NCBI GenBank assembly: GCA_951230915.1
Contig: OX579635.1
Coordinates: 124,001 to 188,000 of the forward strand
DNA from: Antitrichia curtipendula
Lineage: Eukaryota > Streptophyta > Bryopsida > Hypnales > Leucodontaceae
Length of the DNA: 64,000 nucleotides
Direction: 5' to 3'
Numbering within the stretch: the stretch's first letter is position 1; each line of letters starts with the position of its first letter. Positions 38,357 to 49,528 of the stretch are shown here, in pieces. Under the pieces are notes generated by a model. It did not search any database. It was not told the DNA's origin and saw only the letters and a program-made list of their open reading frames with translations. The position numbers and the translations under genes were made by a program.

Positions 38357-38474
38357 AGGGCTCTAAAACCACGCACCTCCTCAAATGTACACGTACTGTA
38401 CATTACTAAAAGGCAATGAATAAGAACATGTATTGGCAGAGTTCATTTGAGGAGGTGAGCAATTTTAGTGCCCT
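38357..38474. repeat. Short hairpin repeat
   Basis: The left arm AGGGCTCTAAAACCACGCAC plus CTCCTCAAATG pairs with a right arm ending in GCCCT, around an internal small palindrome near TACACGTACTGTACA. The size fits a MITE relic. The tandem copy is at 62978-63095. Confidence 0.45.
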
Positions 38475-39066
38475 AATAGAGTTCAAGCCTCCTACCTTAT
38501 GAGCTGAGTGGTTTTGTTACAAAGTTTGTATAGACCATGTGCTAATGAGCAATGTTTTTAAATGTATTTCAAATTATTATGAATGAATAGACTAAAATTA
38601 GAAGGTTGTAAGTAGTAATGAATAATTGGCAAAAGTAATTTTGATCAAGGTAGGAGCATCCAATACCAATAGTGTACCTAAGGTAGTATGCTCTAAAACC
38701 ATCACTTTAAAGGCTGGTTTGCTTTTTTGTTGGCTTTTCAAAACATGAAGTTTTTTTGTCAGTTTTTTAGACAAAGACAAATGGATGCTAAATGTAACTC
38801 AATGTTTTTCATATTTTTTGAAGCATTAAGGATTGTTGATGAATTTTTTAAGTTATCTCTAGTAAGCACTTATTTGTGACTATAGTCTTCCATAATCCAT
38901 TCCCTTGTAACTTGTGGTGAGATCAAGTGAATGGAGGAGTATGACTGACTCTTGCAATAGAATACACCTTTTATTCTATGAGTTGAAAAGGTCCATTCAA
39001 GGATCACTTCCTACTCATTCATAACCTACCTATGGAAAGGTTTAAATGTGAGGGTTGCAATTAGAG

Positions 39067-39239
39067 TGTACTACCTTAATAGCATCACTCTTTACAAAAT
39101 GTGGTCATTCTAGAACTTAAATCTAGGTAATCCATAGATAGCTAATCATTTTGATCAACATCAATAAGCTATCTTTGTCTTACCTAGATTTAAGTTTAGA
39201 AATGACCCCCTTTTGTAAAAAGTGACGCTATTAAGTACA
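39067..39239. repeat. Hairpin element, arms about 75 bp
   Basis: TGTACTACCTTAATAGC on the left is matched in reverse on the right, as are the TTACAAAA, GGTCATTCTA and CTTAAATCTAGGTAA blocks. The loop is near 39145-39165. It is probably a small fold-back MITE. The tandem copy is at 63688-63860. Confidence 0.55.
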
Positions 39240-39582
39240 TTGTTGGTAGTTGGTGCTCCAACCTTAGAGCCAAGGATTGGTAAAGTGTAGTTAGATGATT
39301 AGTGACGAAATGTGACATGACAATTTAATGAAAAGTGAAGTAGCTTAGAATGATTAAAACAAACACATTGTAGTATGGCCAAATTGGTTGGCAGATATTA
39401 CTAAGGAGTTGATTGCAGAAATGAAAAAGCATAACCTCATATTTTGTATCAGTGAGAATAATTGATTTAGATTACTTCATTTGATTGACCATGCAAAAAA
39501 CAATAATCAAAATAGTAAGATATTTGTTGATTAAAAAAGACAAATTGTTCATAATTAACCAAAAATACAAAGTGACTATTAA

Positions 39583-41112
39583 CCCCTAAAGCCCTAAACA
39601 TCCTTTTTTGGCAACATAGCAATTTTGGATAGCTCACTATCAGTGAGTTTTTCTCTTTTTTTTGTGAAATTTTCACACATGATGTGTCCATTTGTCCAAG
39701 AAGTAACTTTAAGGTCCAAAAAATTTCATAACTTTTGACTTTATGATAAAAAGTTATTGCATATGATATGTTGTTTTCTTTACTTAGCGGGCAGCCTAGG
39801 TAGCTTCAAATAAATTCTTTAAAAATCACATTTGTTTGAATTTTTCTTTTAAAATTTGGTTTTTAGATCTATATATACATGGAAAGGTTTTGAATTATCC
39901 ATTTTCAATTATTGAGATGAAGGTTATGAGGAATTTTAGTTTGCGGCTAGGTAAGGTTTTGAGAGGCTCCATATCTAGCCGCAAACTAAAATTCCTCATA
40001 ACCTTCATCTCAATAATTGAAAATGGATGATTCAAACCTTTCTATGTATATATAGATCTAAAAACCCAATTTCAAAAGAAAAAATTCAAACAAATGTGAT
40101 TTTTAAAGAAGTTTTTCTAAGCTACCCAGGCTGCCCGCCGAGTAAAGAAAAAAACATATCATATGCAATAACTTTTTAATCATGAAGTCAAAAGTTATGA
40201 AATTTTTTGGACCTTAAAGCTACTCCTTGGACACATCATGTGTGAAAATTTCACAAAAAAAAAGGAGAAACTCATTGGTAGTGAGCTACCCAAAATTGCT
40301 ATGTTGCCAAAAAAAAAGAGTGAATGCATGAGTGAGTGGCTCAAAATTGTGTCACACTATAAAAAATTTGCACACATGCAATTTTCAAATGCCTAAAAGG
40401 TACATTGGAAATTTAAAAAAAAAAAAAAAAATCCATTGTAGAGATTTAAACTTCATTGTAACTACAATAAAGTTGTTCAATTTCTTCTTTGCCATTTTAT
40501 GAAAGTGTAAAGGACTTTTAAAAAAACATAAGTGTGACATTTCTACTGGTACCAAGTTTTTCAAGGAATTTTTTAAGATAACATAATTTCTTAAGAGAAT
40601 ACAAAGGACTAGGATTCTAGTGGGTATTTGGATAAAATTTTAAGAAAATCATGATCTTGTTTTGTGAATGTGTATAGAATGTTTGCAAAGGACTTTTTAA
40701 TGCCTTTTTAAACCTTCAATCTTACAAGTTGTTTTTCTCCTTTGGTTTTTTTGGTTTTTCCAGTTTTTCTTTTTTCAACTTGAGTATTTTTCTAAGTTCT
40801 AGAAGTGATTCTTGCAATAAGGACTTTTTGAATAACTTTGATTGACTTGAGCCTAAGCCCTAGAACACAACATGTAGTGGATAATTTAAAAAAGAATAGA
40901 TCTGGAGACATTGGACCGTTGGATTGAATTTATAAGTCCATTGTAGATATGAAGAGGTCACTTAGCCGCTAGGACAATTGATGCAATTACAAACTTACAC
41001 TTGAATCAAAATCCTTAAACCCACTTAAAGGACTTTGAAGATAGGGACTTTTGCCAAAAATTGAGCCACCCAACCATGCATTCACCCAAAAGGGTGTTTA
41101 GGGCTTTAGGGG
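39583..41112. mobile_element. TTAA-flanked fold-back element, piggyBac-like ends
   Basis: Bounded by TTAA at 39579-39582 and 41113-41116, with ends CCCCTAAAGCCCTAAACA and its reverse. The two halves (39583-39953 and 39976-40318 plus the right tip) are an inverted repeat centred near 39965; the inner arms match over at least 29 bases. Each half resembles the right-hand part of the 0.9-kb TTAA family, so the element is an inverted dimer of one end. A separate 765-bp MITE (40323-41087) interrupts the right tip. No transposase. Confidence 0.7.
40323..41087. mobile_element. Long MITE nested in the fold-back element
   Basis: The ends are inverted around AATGCATG and GTGGCTCAAAATTG-type sequence; the reversed right end reads GGGTGAATGCATGGTTGGGT. 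It is flanked by AAAAGAGTG and AAAAGGGTG. The uninterrupted mirror arm of the host element has only one such site, so this may be a 9-bp target duplication with one change, as in Mutator-type elements. Part of that 9-mer also resembles the TIR, so the duplication is not certain. An inverted, roughly 90% similar copy lies at about 45774-46536. Confidence 0.6.
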
Positions 41113-41116
41113 TTAA

Positions 41117-42174
41117 AACCCTAGAAGTTAGAACACAATTGGAACTAAAACATACAGTCGTCTGGATTGAATTGACTATTATTTAGTTTAGATTGAATAA
41201 TCAGTTCTTTACTTTTTATAAAATCAATAAAGAGAACCCCCTTTTTCTCAATGTCAAAATTAACCTCATTTCTACTTTAAGGTGGTTCGAGATACAAAAC
41301 AATAGACAATTTCACTTTCCTCACCACAGAACTCCACTTAGAGATTTCTTTGAGTCTTGTTCCCAAGCAATTTCTGGCTTTATTGCACTACATTATTCAA
41401 AAATCATTTCGGAATTCAAATAAGTTGAGAAGGAAATTTGGCTAAGTATGGTAAAAAAAACAATAAGAACTTATTGTCACAAAACTTCATGGATGAGTTT
41501 CATTGATTGATGAATTGAATTCATAACGTGCACAATAGCAAGCAAGCAATATGCAGGAGGGGCTCCACTTGGGTTTGTGGCTTATTAGATTTTTAAATTG
41601 TGTATTGTAGATAACCCTTAAATGACCAAGCAACCATAGAACATAGTATGTACGCTGCTAACTAGCATTTGCTACCAACAAAAAGTTTTGATTTGGTATC
41701 TTGGCTACTTCACTAGAACAACATTGATTTATATTCTCATTTTTTGATTGATCTCAAATGTAGTAAAGGTGTAGATGCATTCCAAATACAAGAAGAATAT
41801 ATCATATTGTACTGCTTAGTACAAGTTGCTCAAACATTAAAGGGGTAATAGCTTCAAAATACTTAAATAATGAATTTGTGCATAAGACATGTTGTGGAGT
41901 TAAACAACTCTCAAGTGAAACCATATACATAAGTGCTTGGAATTGGGCACCTCCAAGTGGAGAATCAAGATTGAATAAGATATAAACTCCTACTTAGAAG
42001 TATTCCAGCAAGTACAATTAAGATTTTTATTTTAAATGATGATTCTAGATAAATTTTTGGTAGAAAGTTAAAAGTAGAAGAAAATAAAATCTTAACCTAT
42101 ATTTTTAAATATTTAAAAAAAATTAAGTTTTTTTTTTATGTATAGGATGAAGTTTAGAGGTGAAAATAATACCT
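41117..42174. other. AT-rich spacer, nothing recognised
   Basis: No gene or repeat border was identified. A 76-codon plus-strand frame at 41193-41423 has no motif support. Confidence 0.35.
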
Positions 42175-42178
42175 TTAA

Positions 42179-43528
42179 CCCTTGAAGGCCCAACTGCCCC
42201 TTCAAGGGACAAGTGGATTTTGGGCATGTACCTATAGCAAAACTAGTTTGTGTGATTTTTTTGAAACTTTTACAAAAGGTGGAAAATACCACAAACTATG
42301 CATGCATCTAACTTTTTCTTCATTCCAACATTTGATGAAGAAATTATCAAGAATTTCTAAAACTAGGCAAGAAGGGGTAGTTTGGGTAGGGCCTTCTCTT
42401 TGTAAGTGGGTATTGACTCAAAAAGGGTCAACCCTTGCGGGCACAAGGTGTGGACACCTGAGCAAAGAAGAGTGGACTAAAAGGTGCCCATCTTGGGGGA
42501 CTCCCAAACCTCCATTCCTTTTTCCCCTTGTAAAATTTGATGCTTTAATTATTTGAGTGGTTTGATTATATACTTCTTTCTTTATTTGGGAAATTGCTAA
42601 AGCCACACCCAAAATTGCTAACGTCACACCCCTATGAGCATGTAATTTGAGACTTTGATGCTAATTTTTTATTCAAGTGATCCATCCTTCATTCAATCAC
42701 TATATTACCACCTCCTTGAAAGAATGAAGAACAAATCCAAAATTTTATTGAACTTTCATTGCACCATTGCTATTTTTTTATGCATTTTTGTTTTGAGTAG
42801 TTCAAAAGTCCAATATTTTTTGTTTCAAACTTAAGCACCTCCAAGTTTTTTGAATATAACCTTAGAATGATAGAGATGAGACAAATCTTCTAATCCAAAT
42901 CAAAAAAATTATCATGAAATTCTCACATTTCATGCTCAAAATACACATAGGGGTGTGGCGTTAGCAATTTTGCGTGTGGCTTTTGCAATTCCCTTTCTTT
43001 TTTTCTTTTTTTCTTTTCCAAGTTGTTGTAGGCTAAAAATCCTTGGTTTTTAGTATTTTGATCAATGTGATTTAAAATTTGAATTTTGCATAAAGCCTTC
43101 AATATTGCCTAATGTATTTGCAGCTTTCATTACCTTCTGGCATTCAAGGATTTTTTGAAGAATGTTGTACAACTCCAATTGATTTGAAAATCCTCCAACA
43201 TGTACCTAACTTGGTCTTCTACATGGAGGAATTAAACCTTAACTTTGCTTAGAGCAATTTTTTTGCTATAAAAGTGGTCAAAGTCTTCTGAAACTTTTGG
43301 GCAATAGAAAAAATAACTTTGTTTGTCACTTTAGATGTCAATATCTCACTTCTCTACAATTGGAATGAGCTGTTTTTTTTTGCACAAGTACCTTCTAGGT
43401 TCCACTGCAAAACCATTTGGTTAGATGCCCTAAGAAAAACTCCTTTTCCTACTTTTCTACCCATTCCCCAAAAGTGACAGTTTTTAGCGACTTTCACACA
43501 AAAAAAGAAGGGCTTGGGGTTTTAGAGG
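42179..43528 (-). mobile_element. TTAA family element, reverse orientation, with nested MITE
   Basis: Lies between TTAA 42175-42178 and TTAA 43529-43532. Its left end (CCCTTGAAGGCCC, then GGGCATGTACC) is the reverse of the right end of the element at 49529-50458. Its right end, with GACTTTCACACAAAAAAAG, is the reverse of that family's left end. Removing the 406-bp MITE at 42588-42993 leaves about 0.93 kb, the family length. No transposase. Confidence 0.65.
42588..42993. mobile_element. 406-bp MITE with 49-bp TIRs (Mutator-like?)
   Basis: The left end GGGAAATTGCTAAAGCCACA continues CCCAAAATTGCTAACG and CACACCCCTATG. The right end is the reverse of the same sequence with few changes. The flanks TTTCTTTATTT and TTTCTTTTTTT agree at 10 of 11 bases, which could be a target duplication but is weak in this pyrimidine tract. 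It interrupts an element of the TTAA family. No coding content. Confidence 0.65.
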
Positions 43529-43532
43529 TTAA

Positions 43533-44446
43533 CCCCTACAGGACCAAGCAACATTTTCACCAAAAACTCTCTAAAATTGCTATTTTTAGAGCATTAACCA
43601 AATTGAAATATAAAACCCTTTTTATGCAACTTTGACCATGGGATATTGTATTAGAATAGTCTTAGAAGATTTGGAAAAACAAATCAGAATTTTCCACCCC
43701 GTTGGAATTTAAAATTGTTTGAATATTCAGAAATATCTTGTGAAAAACTAGACACCTACCCTCTAGATGGTGAACTTCCTAAGGAAAAAGACCGTGAGAG
43801 TGATGCATCTCTAGGTTCCTTATTCCACCTAAGTAGGGTGCATGTCTAAAAAGTTTCAAATCATTTGGAGTTGGATAACATATGGGAAAAATGTAGTATG
43901 TAAAAAAAAGTAGAGAATGATTCAAGATACAATACTGATAACGAGACAATTATAGAAATGAAAAATGCCAATCCCAATGGTTACAATGTTGTAATGAACA
44001 ATTTTCATCCTTTGGTTTTATTTTTCTTTCAAAATAATGAAACTTGAGTAAAATAAAGGACTTCAAAGTTCATTTTAGAGTGGAGAATCCATAACCTCCC
44101 GCAAACAAAAACTCCATATACCTTTCATCTCATTGAATTAAATAGAAGAATTCAAAGCTTTCCACATTCATATAGACATATCTCTTGAACCAATTTCAAA
44201 CTTTTGTTTTTGAAAAAAATGATTCATTTAAATTTGTCTAAAGTGCCAGCTAATTGAAAACAACAATATATAAGGCCATAATGTTTTACTCATAATTTCA
44301 AATGTCATGAAATTTAGTGCAAATGAAAGATAAACCTTGTTCCCACATTCTATTAAAATTTCAAACAAAAATATGAAAATCTCCAATCATAGATACCTCA
44401 CCAAAATTGCTATATTGCTAAAAAAGGAGGCTTGGTCCTTTAGGGG
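43533..44446 (+). mobile_element. TTAA family element A (914 bp), piggyBac-like MITE
   Basis: The left end TTAACCCCTACAGGACC and the right end GGTCCTTTAGGGGTTAA are inverted. It shares its left TTAA with the element before it. The interior carries the family blocks TAGAGAATGA, AATCCCAATGGTTACAATG, GACTTCAAAGTTCATTTTAG and AGAATCCATAACC. No transposase or frame over 100 codons. TTAA targets with CCC...GGG ends are established hallmarks of piggyBac; assignment by ends alone is inference. Confidence 0.7.
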
Positions 44447-44457
44447 TTAAGATAATA

Positions 44458-44608
44458 TATTACAAGGAAAACTGTCCAAAATGATAAAAATATATCCAAA
44501 TCAACATGGCTAAATTTACAAAGATTGTCCAATTTGACAGTCATTTTGTCATTTTGGACACATTTGGTCAATTTAGACATGTCAATTAGGACACAATTTC
44601 TTGTAGTA
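44458..44608. mobile_element. CACTA-type MITE, 151 bp, copy 1
   Basis: Starts TATTACAAGG-AAAACTGTCC and ends with the reverse of TACTACAAGAAATTGTGTCC. The interior has GTCCAAAATGA and its reverse, so it folds back. Two more copies lie just downstream. Confidence 0.6.
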
Positions 44609-44752
44609 TACGGTTTGGTGTTTTGAGTCTTAAAATAAAATCTTTTATTGTACGTTATCTTTATGTTCTTTACCTTTTTTCTAAATTAGTAATTATAATT
44701 TGAGCATTATGGACCATGGGAGATACAAACACTTATTTGACCAACAAGCATG

Positions 44753-45038
44753 CATTACAAGGGAAAATGTCCAAAATGACAAGAATATAATCTACAAAAG
44801 TTGTCCAATTTGATAGTATTTTTGTCATTTTGGACACATTTAATCAATTTGGACATGCCAATTAGAAAACACACTACAAGGGAATCTGTCCAAAATGACA
44901 AAAATATGTCCAAATTAACATGGCTAAATCTACAAAAATTGCCCAATTTGACAATCTTTTTGTCATTTTGGACACATTTAGTCAATTCAAACAAGTCAAT
45001 TCGGACATAGTTTCTTGTAGTGACAATTTCTTGTAGTG
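44753..45038. mobile_element. CACTA-type MITE, copy 2, interrupted by copy 3
   Basis: The left end CATTACAAGGGAAAATGTCC is at 44753. Its right end ACAATTTCTTGTAGTG is at 45023-45038, separated by a complete third copy. Subtracting that copy and one ACA leaves about 132 bp. Confidence 0.65.
44872..45022. mobile_element. CACTA-type MITE, copy 3, nested with 3-bp target duplication
   Basis: Starts CACTACAAGGGAATCTGTCC and ends CTTGTAGTG. It is flanked by ACA at 44869-44871 and ACA at 45023-45025, inside another member of its family. CACTA ends plus a 3-bp duplication are diagnostic of En/Spm-type insertion. Confidence 0.75.
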
Positions 45039-45083
45039 ATGGTCGTCAAAATAATTTCATCATTCTTACGTGATTCAGCTTAA

Positions 45084-46644
45084 CCCCTAAGCGCCCAACG
45101 CGCAAAATTGAGAAAATGAGGTTGGGGGTTACCATGCTTGTAAAAATTGTACGTCTCAAGTTGGGAACTTAGATCAAGGAGGATTCACCGCTGAAATAGC
45201 AAAAAGAGTGCTTGATGCACCCAACTAGAAATTTGCAAAGCTTTTAACCGCATCGTTTTGGAGATTATAATTGTCAAAGTACAGTTGACTATGTGGCAAC
45301 CGGCTAATTTTGGAGGGGTCCTTGGCTATGGATGCAAAAATTCATGCCTTGAGGAGGCTCCTTTATATGAAATTTTGACCGGAGGTGCAGTTTACAAGTA
45401 TCTTGCTTGCTACCAAATTTGGTAACGTTTTGACATTTGCAAGGTGCTTTTTTAGAGGCCCAAAAAATGCAAGGCTCACACAATATGGTGGATGATAAAC
45501 ATGGTGCGGATACGGTTTTGACCTCCCCAAGGGCACAAATCTTGGTAGTATAGCTGCAAAACCCTTTTCCAATCTAAGGCATGTGTGCCAAAACACCCTA
45601 AGAGTATTAAAGCAGCCATAGCTGGTGGTCTTTATCCTTGCACCTAAACTCTAAAGCGCATGGATTGAAGTTTTAGTGTACTATTGTCACGGTTGACTTG
45701 CACAATCCGTGCTTATACAAGTGGTGAAACCCCCATCGCCCACTTTGTGACATGAAAGTAGTACCATACCCAAGTGAATGCATGGTTGGGTGGCTCAATT
45801 TTGGCAAGAGTCCCTGTTTTCAAAGTCCTTTAAGTGGGTTTAAGGATTTTGATTCAAGTGTAAGTTTGTAATTGCATCAATTGTCCTATTGGCTAAGTGT
45901 CCTCTTCATGTCTACAATGGACTTATAAATTCAACCCAACGGTCCAATGTTTCCGGATCTGTTCTTTTTTAAATTATCCACTACATGTTGTGTTCTAGGG
46001 CTTAGACTCAAGTCAATCAAAGTTATTCAAAAAGTCCTTATTGCTAAAAGCGGTCCTAGAACTTAGAAAAATACTCAAGTTGAAAAAAGAAAAACTGGAA
46101 AAACTGGAAAAACAAAGGAGAAAAACAACTTGTAAGATTGAAGGTTTAAAAGGCATTAAAAAGTCCTTTGCAAACATTCTATACACATTCACAAAACAAG
46201 ATCATGATTTCTTAAAATTTTATCCAAAAACCCACTAGAATCCTAGTCCTTTATATTCTCTTAAGAAATTATATTATCTTTAAATAGTCCTTGAAAAACT
46301 TGCTGCCAGCAAAAATGTCACACTCATGTTTTTTCAAAAGTCCTTTACACTTTCATAAAATGCCAAAGAAGAAATTGGACAACTTTATTGTAGTTACAAT
46401 GAGTTTAAATCTCTACAATGGACTTTTTTTTCTTTTTTGAAAATTTCCAATGTACCTTTTAGGCATTTGAAAATTGCATGTGTGCAGTTTTTTGTAGTGT
46501 GACACAATTTTGAGCCACCCAACCACGCATTTGCCCCCCTTTGACCAAGTCACTTTTCTGAGAGGCACAATACGAATTTTAACCAGATTTTTGGGGAAGT
46601 TGATTTTACAGAGGCCATATCCTGGCATGTGGGGCGCTCAGGGG
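45084..46644 (+). mobile_element. TTAA-flanked element, second subfamily (1,561 bp)
   Basis: Between TTAA 45080-45083 and TTAA 46645-46648. The left end is CCCCTAAGCGCCC and the right end GGGGCGCTCAGGGG. The right 100 bases match the arms of the hairpin at 48229-48560 (AAGTCACTTTTCTG, AGGCCAT). It contains an inverted-orientation copy of the 765-bp MITE at about 45774-46536. Without that copy it is about 0.8 kb. No transposase frame. Confidence 0.65.
45774..46536. mobile_element. Second copy of the 765-bp MITE, inverted relative to 40323-41087
   Basis: Starts GTGAATGCATGGTTGGGTGG and ends GCCACCCAACCACGCATTTG. The interior matches the reverse of 40323-41087 along nearly all its length at roughly 90%. 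No clear target duplication: the empty site, inferred from the hairpin at 48229-48560, reads CCATACCTTTGACC. Confidence 0.6.
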
Positions 46645-46884
46645 TTAAGTTGAATTGGAAATCAATTGCTAAATTGAACCCTCTTTTCACCGTAAAATGT
46701 GTAGATACTCTAACAAACAACATAGAGGGATTTCGCAGCCTTGCTAAGAACAATGAAACTAGCAGACGTGGCCAAGTTTTTGAACACCCCTCCATCTTGA
46801 CGGGGAACATTCTGGATACATTGCATTGTGGTTAGAGGTACAAAACTAGACCCCATCGTGAAAGTATAGGTAGCAGCCTTTTAA

Positions 46885-47798
46885 CCCCTAAAGAACTAAG
46901 CTCAGTTTTCACCAAAAATTCTCAAAAACTGCCATTTTGAGAGCATCAACCAAATCTGAAAACAAAATGCTTTTCTCCATATGTAACCGCAAGATCTTAT
47001 TGTGCAATAGTTTTTGAAGATGTGGAATAAATTTTAGAATTTTTCACCAAGTGGATTGGAAGATAGTACAATTTGAAAGGTTTTTTTTGTCATGTGGAAA
47101 ACCGGGCAGCTACCTTCAAAAGGTGTACTTCCTAAGGGGAAATGGTCATGTCAGCGGTATTTCTCTAGATTCCATATTCCGCCTAAGTAAGGTGTTTATA
47201 AAAATAAACAAAAAAGTTGTTTGGAATTGATCAAAACTTGGGAAAAAAATAGGAAGTAAAATGAAGTAGAGAATGATTAAAAACATTGAATATTAATAAT
47301 TTAGTTATGGAAATCAAAATACTCAATCCCAACGGTTGCAATGTTGTGAGTAACAATCTACAACTTTTGGTCTTACATATTCTCAAAAAATTTGAAAATT
47401 GAGTAAAATAAGAGACTTCAAAGTTTATTTTAGAGTAGAGAATCCATAAGTGCCCGCAAACAAAAACTCCTCATAACTTTCATCTCATCAATCCAAATGG
47501 AATGAGAACAAGATTCCCACATATATATTAATCTCTTGAACCAATTTCAAATTTTAGATTATGAAAAAAAGATTTTTTTAAAAACTGCCCAAGCTGCATG
47601 GAGTCCCTAAAAAGTAACATATTGGGCCATAACTTTTTGCTCTCAATTTGAAATGTCACGAAAGTTAGTGCAAATGAGAGATATTTGTTGTACCCACGTT
47701 CTATTAAAATTTCAGCCCAAAGTGCAAAAACCTCCAGTCACAAATACCTGCCCAAAAAATCTATGTTTCCAAAAAAACCCTGCTTGGTCCTTTAGGGG
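46885..47798 (+). mobile_element. TTAA family element B (914 bp), piggyBac-like MITE
   Basis: TTAA at 46881-46884 and 47799-47802. Ends are CCCCTAAAGAACTAAG and GCTTGGTCCTTTAGGGG. It has the same length as element A and the same internal blocks (AAGTAGAGAATGATT, AATCCCAACGGTTGCAATG, AGACTTCAAAGTTTATTTTA). Bases outside the TTAA differ between copies, so TTAA behaves as the target duplication. Confidence 0.7.
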
Positions 47799-48228
47799 TT
47801 AACCGAGCTGACTAAGGATGCTCTTAGAATTTTTTGGCGTTAGATCTCTTTACCCCAAACGTGGCATCCCCATTCCAAACAATCAATGAGGAAGTTCCAC
47901 ATGACCCTCAAAAAATGGGAATAATAATGTGAGGCGTTTCAGGTGGTGGGGTTCTGAGATTTTCGTACGCTTTTAGTTTATATTTATGTGATTTCATTCG
48001 CATCCGTTCCTTTGACGCTTTGTTGATAATTTACTGCAAATAAAAGTTTAGAAACCTCATTTCAAGGTCCCAGAGGAGGCAGAAAGAATCTGAGAGTCCG
48101 ACATAATTAATAATCGGCCCTAGGCGGCTAGGCTCCATGATGACTTTCAGTGACAAACCGGGGCCAAGGGTACCGATGTGTGAACAATGGCTGCGCAACG
48201 TCCACTTATTTTTTGACCACGGTTCTAA

Positions 48229-48560
48229 CCCCTGGTCGCCCCCACAAGCCAGAATATGGCCTCTTCAAAACCAACTTTTCCTAAAATCTAGTTCAAATTT
48301 GTACTATACCTCCCAGAAAAGTGACTTGGTCAAAGGTATGGTACTACTCTCATGTCGGAAAGTGGGCAATGGGGTTTCACCACTTGCACAATCCATGCTT
48401 GTACAAGTGGTGAAACCCCATTGCCCACTTCCCGGCATGAGAGTAGTACCATACCTTTGACCAAGTCACTTTTCTGGGAGGTATAGTACAAATTTGAACT
48501 AGATTTTAGGAAAAGTTGGTTTTGGAGAGGCCATGTTCTGGCCTGTGGGGCGCTCAAGGG
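48229..48560. mobile_element. Near-perfect hairpin element (332 bp), TTAA subfamily end dimer
   Basis: Two arms of about 160 bp are inverted around 48390. The left starts CCCCTGGTCGCCCCCACAAG; the right ends GGGGCGCTCAAGGG followed by TTAA. The arms match the right end of the element at 45084-46644. Translations on the two strands are mirror images, which is why opposite-strand frames here look alike; they are not genes. Confidence 0.7.
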
Positions 48561-48566
48561 TTAACT

Positions 48567-49230
48567 CTTATGTAACTTCCACCCCGCATATCAAATTGTG
48601 GTGCCTAAAAATCAAAATCCTATGTTTGGTGAATTATTTTACATAAAATTCACAATTTTACATGATTGTTAATTAAAAAAATATTGGTGATGAATTTTTG
48701 AGATTGGATTGCATGGGTATGTAAGAAACCTCCACACACATCTTTTCTTCAAACAAGCATATCCATAAAGCTTCAAAATTTCTTCTGTAGACATTTTTAT
48801 GTTGGGATGATTATGATCAAATTTGTAAAATAGGTATAATTATATGGTAAATCAGATTTTGCAATTTGGCTTGTCTATTAAGATTAAGCTTATAACTTTG
48901 AGCATGATGATACATTTTTTTTTCCTTCCAAAATCTAGTTTAAAAACAATTATATTTATTTTACAAAATTTGGTCATAATTGTCCCAACGTTGAAAATTG
49001 AAATCTCTATAGAAGGAATTTTGAAGCTTTTGGGAGATGCTTGTGTGACGAAAAGATGTGTGTGGAGGTTTCTTACATACCCATGCAATCCAATCTCAAA
49101 AATTCATCACCAATATTTTTTTAATTAACTATCATGTAAAATTGTGAATTTTATGTAAAATAATTCACCAAAAATAGGATTTTGATTTTTAGGCACCACA
49201 ATTTGGTATGTGTGGTGGGGGTTGCATAAG
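48567..49230. mobile_element. Fold-back element with ~300-bp arms (664 bp)
   Basis: The left end CTTATGTAACTTCCACCCC and the right end reversed CTTATGCAACCCCCACC are followed by long inverted arms (CAAATTGTGGTGCCTAAAAA, AATTCACAATTTTACATG, GGTATGTAAGAAACCTCC). Flanking triplets ACT at 48564-48566 and 49231-49233 could be a 3-bp target duplication. The tips are not CACTA. No coding content. Confidence 0.6.
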
Positions 49231-49431
49231 ACTTAAAACCAATGATGCAAAACAATAAAATGTCAATTGTACTCTATACATTAGGCAAAGTTCTTTGAAT
49301 GACATAAAAAGTTGTTCCCAATATTTTTGTCCCCCTACTGTATAGACATATTTGAGCTGCTCTAAGAGAAATGTCTTTTTAGAGGCTTGGGGGCCACGTC
49401 CTTGGACTCCACATTGTGGTGGTTAATTTAA

Positions 49432-49528
49432 CCCTTAAGCGCCGGGCTGGTCCCCATGGGCTAGGTCACGATCCCCTGTATTTGCTCAGGTTTCAGCGGA
49501 CGTTTTTTTGGTCCTTGTCGTTGTTTAA
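49432..49528 (+). mobile_element. Left end of a further TTAA element, interrupted
   Basis: TTAACCCTTAAGCGCC at 49428 resembles the left end of the 45084-46644 subfamily. After 97 bases the 930-bp element C interrupts it. A possible right end, CCCTTCAAGGGTTAA, is at 51120-51134, beyond the LINE fragment. The pairing is uncertain. Confidence 0.35.

Noticed and set aside
48137..48557. Two similar 75-107-codon frames on opposite strands
   Set aside because: They are mirror translations of the two arms of a near-perfect hairpin, not two genes.
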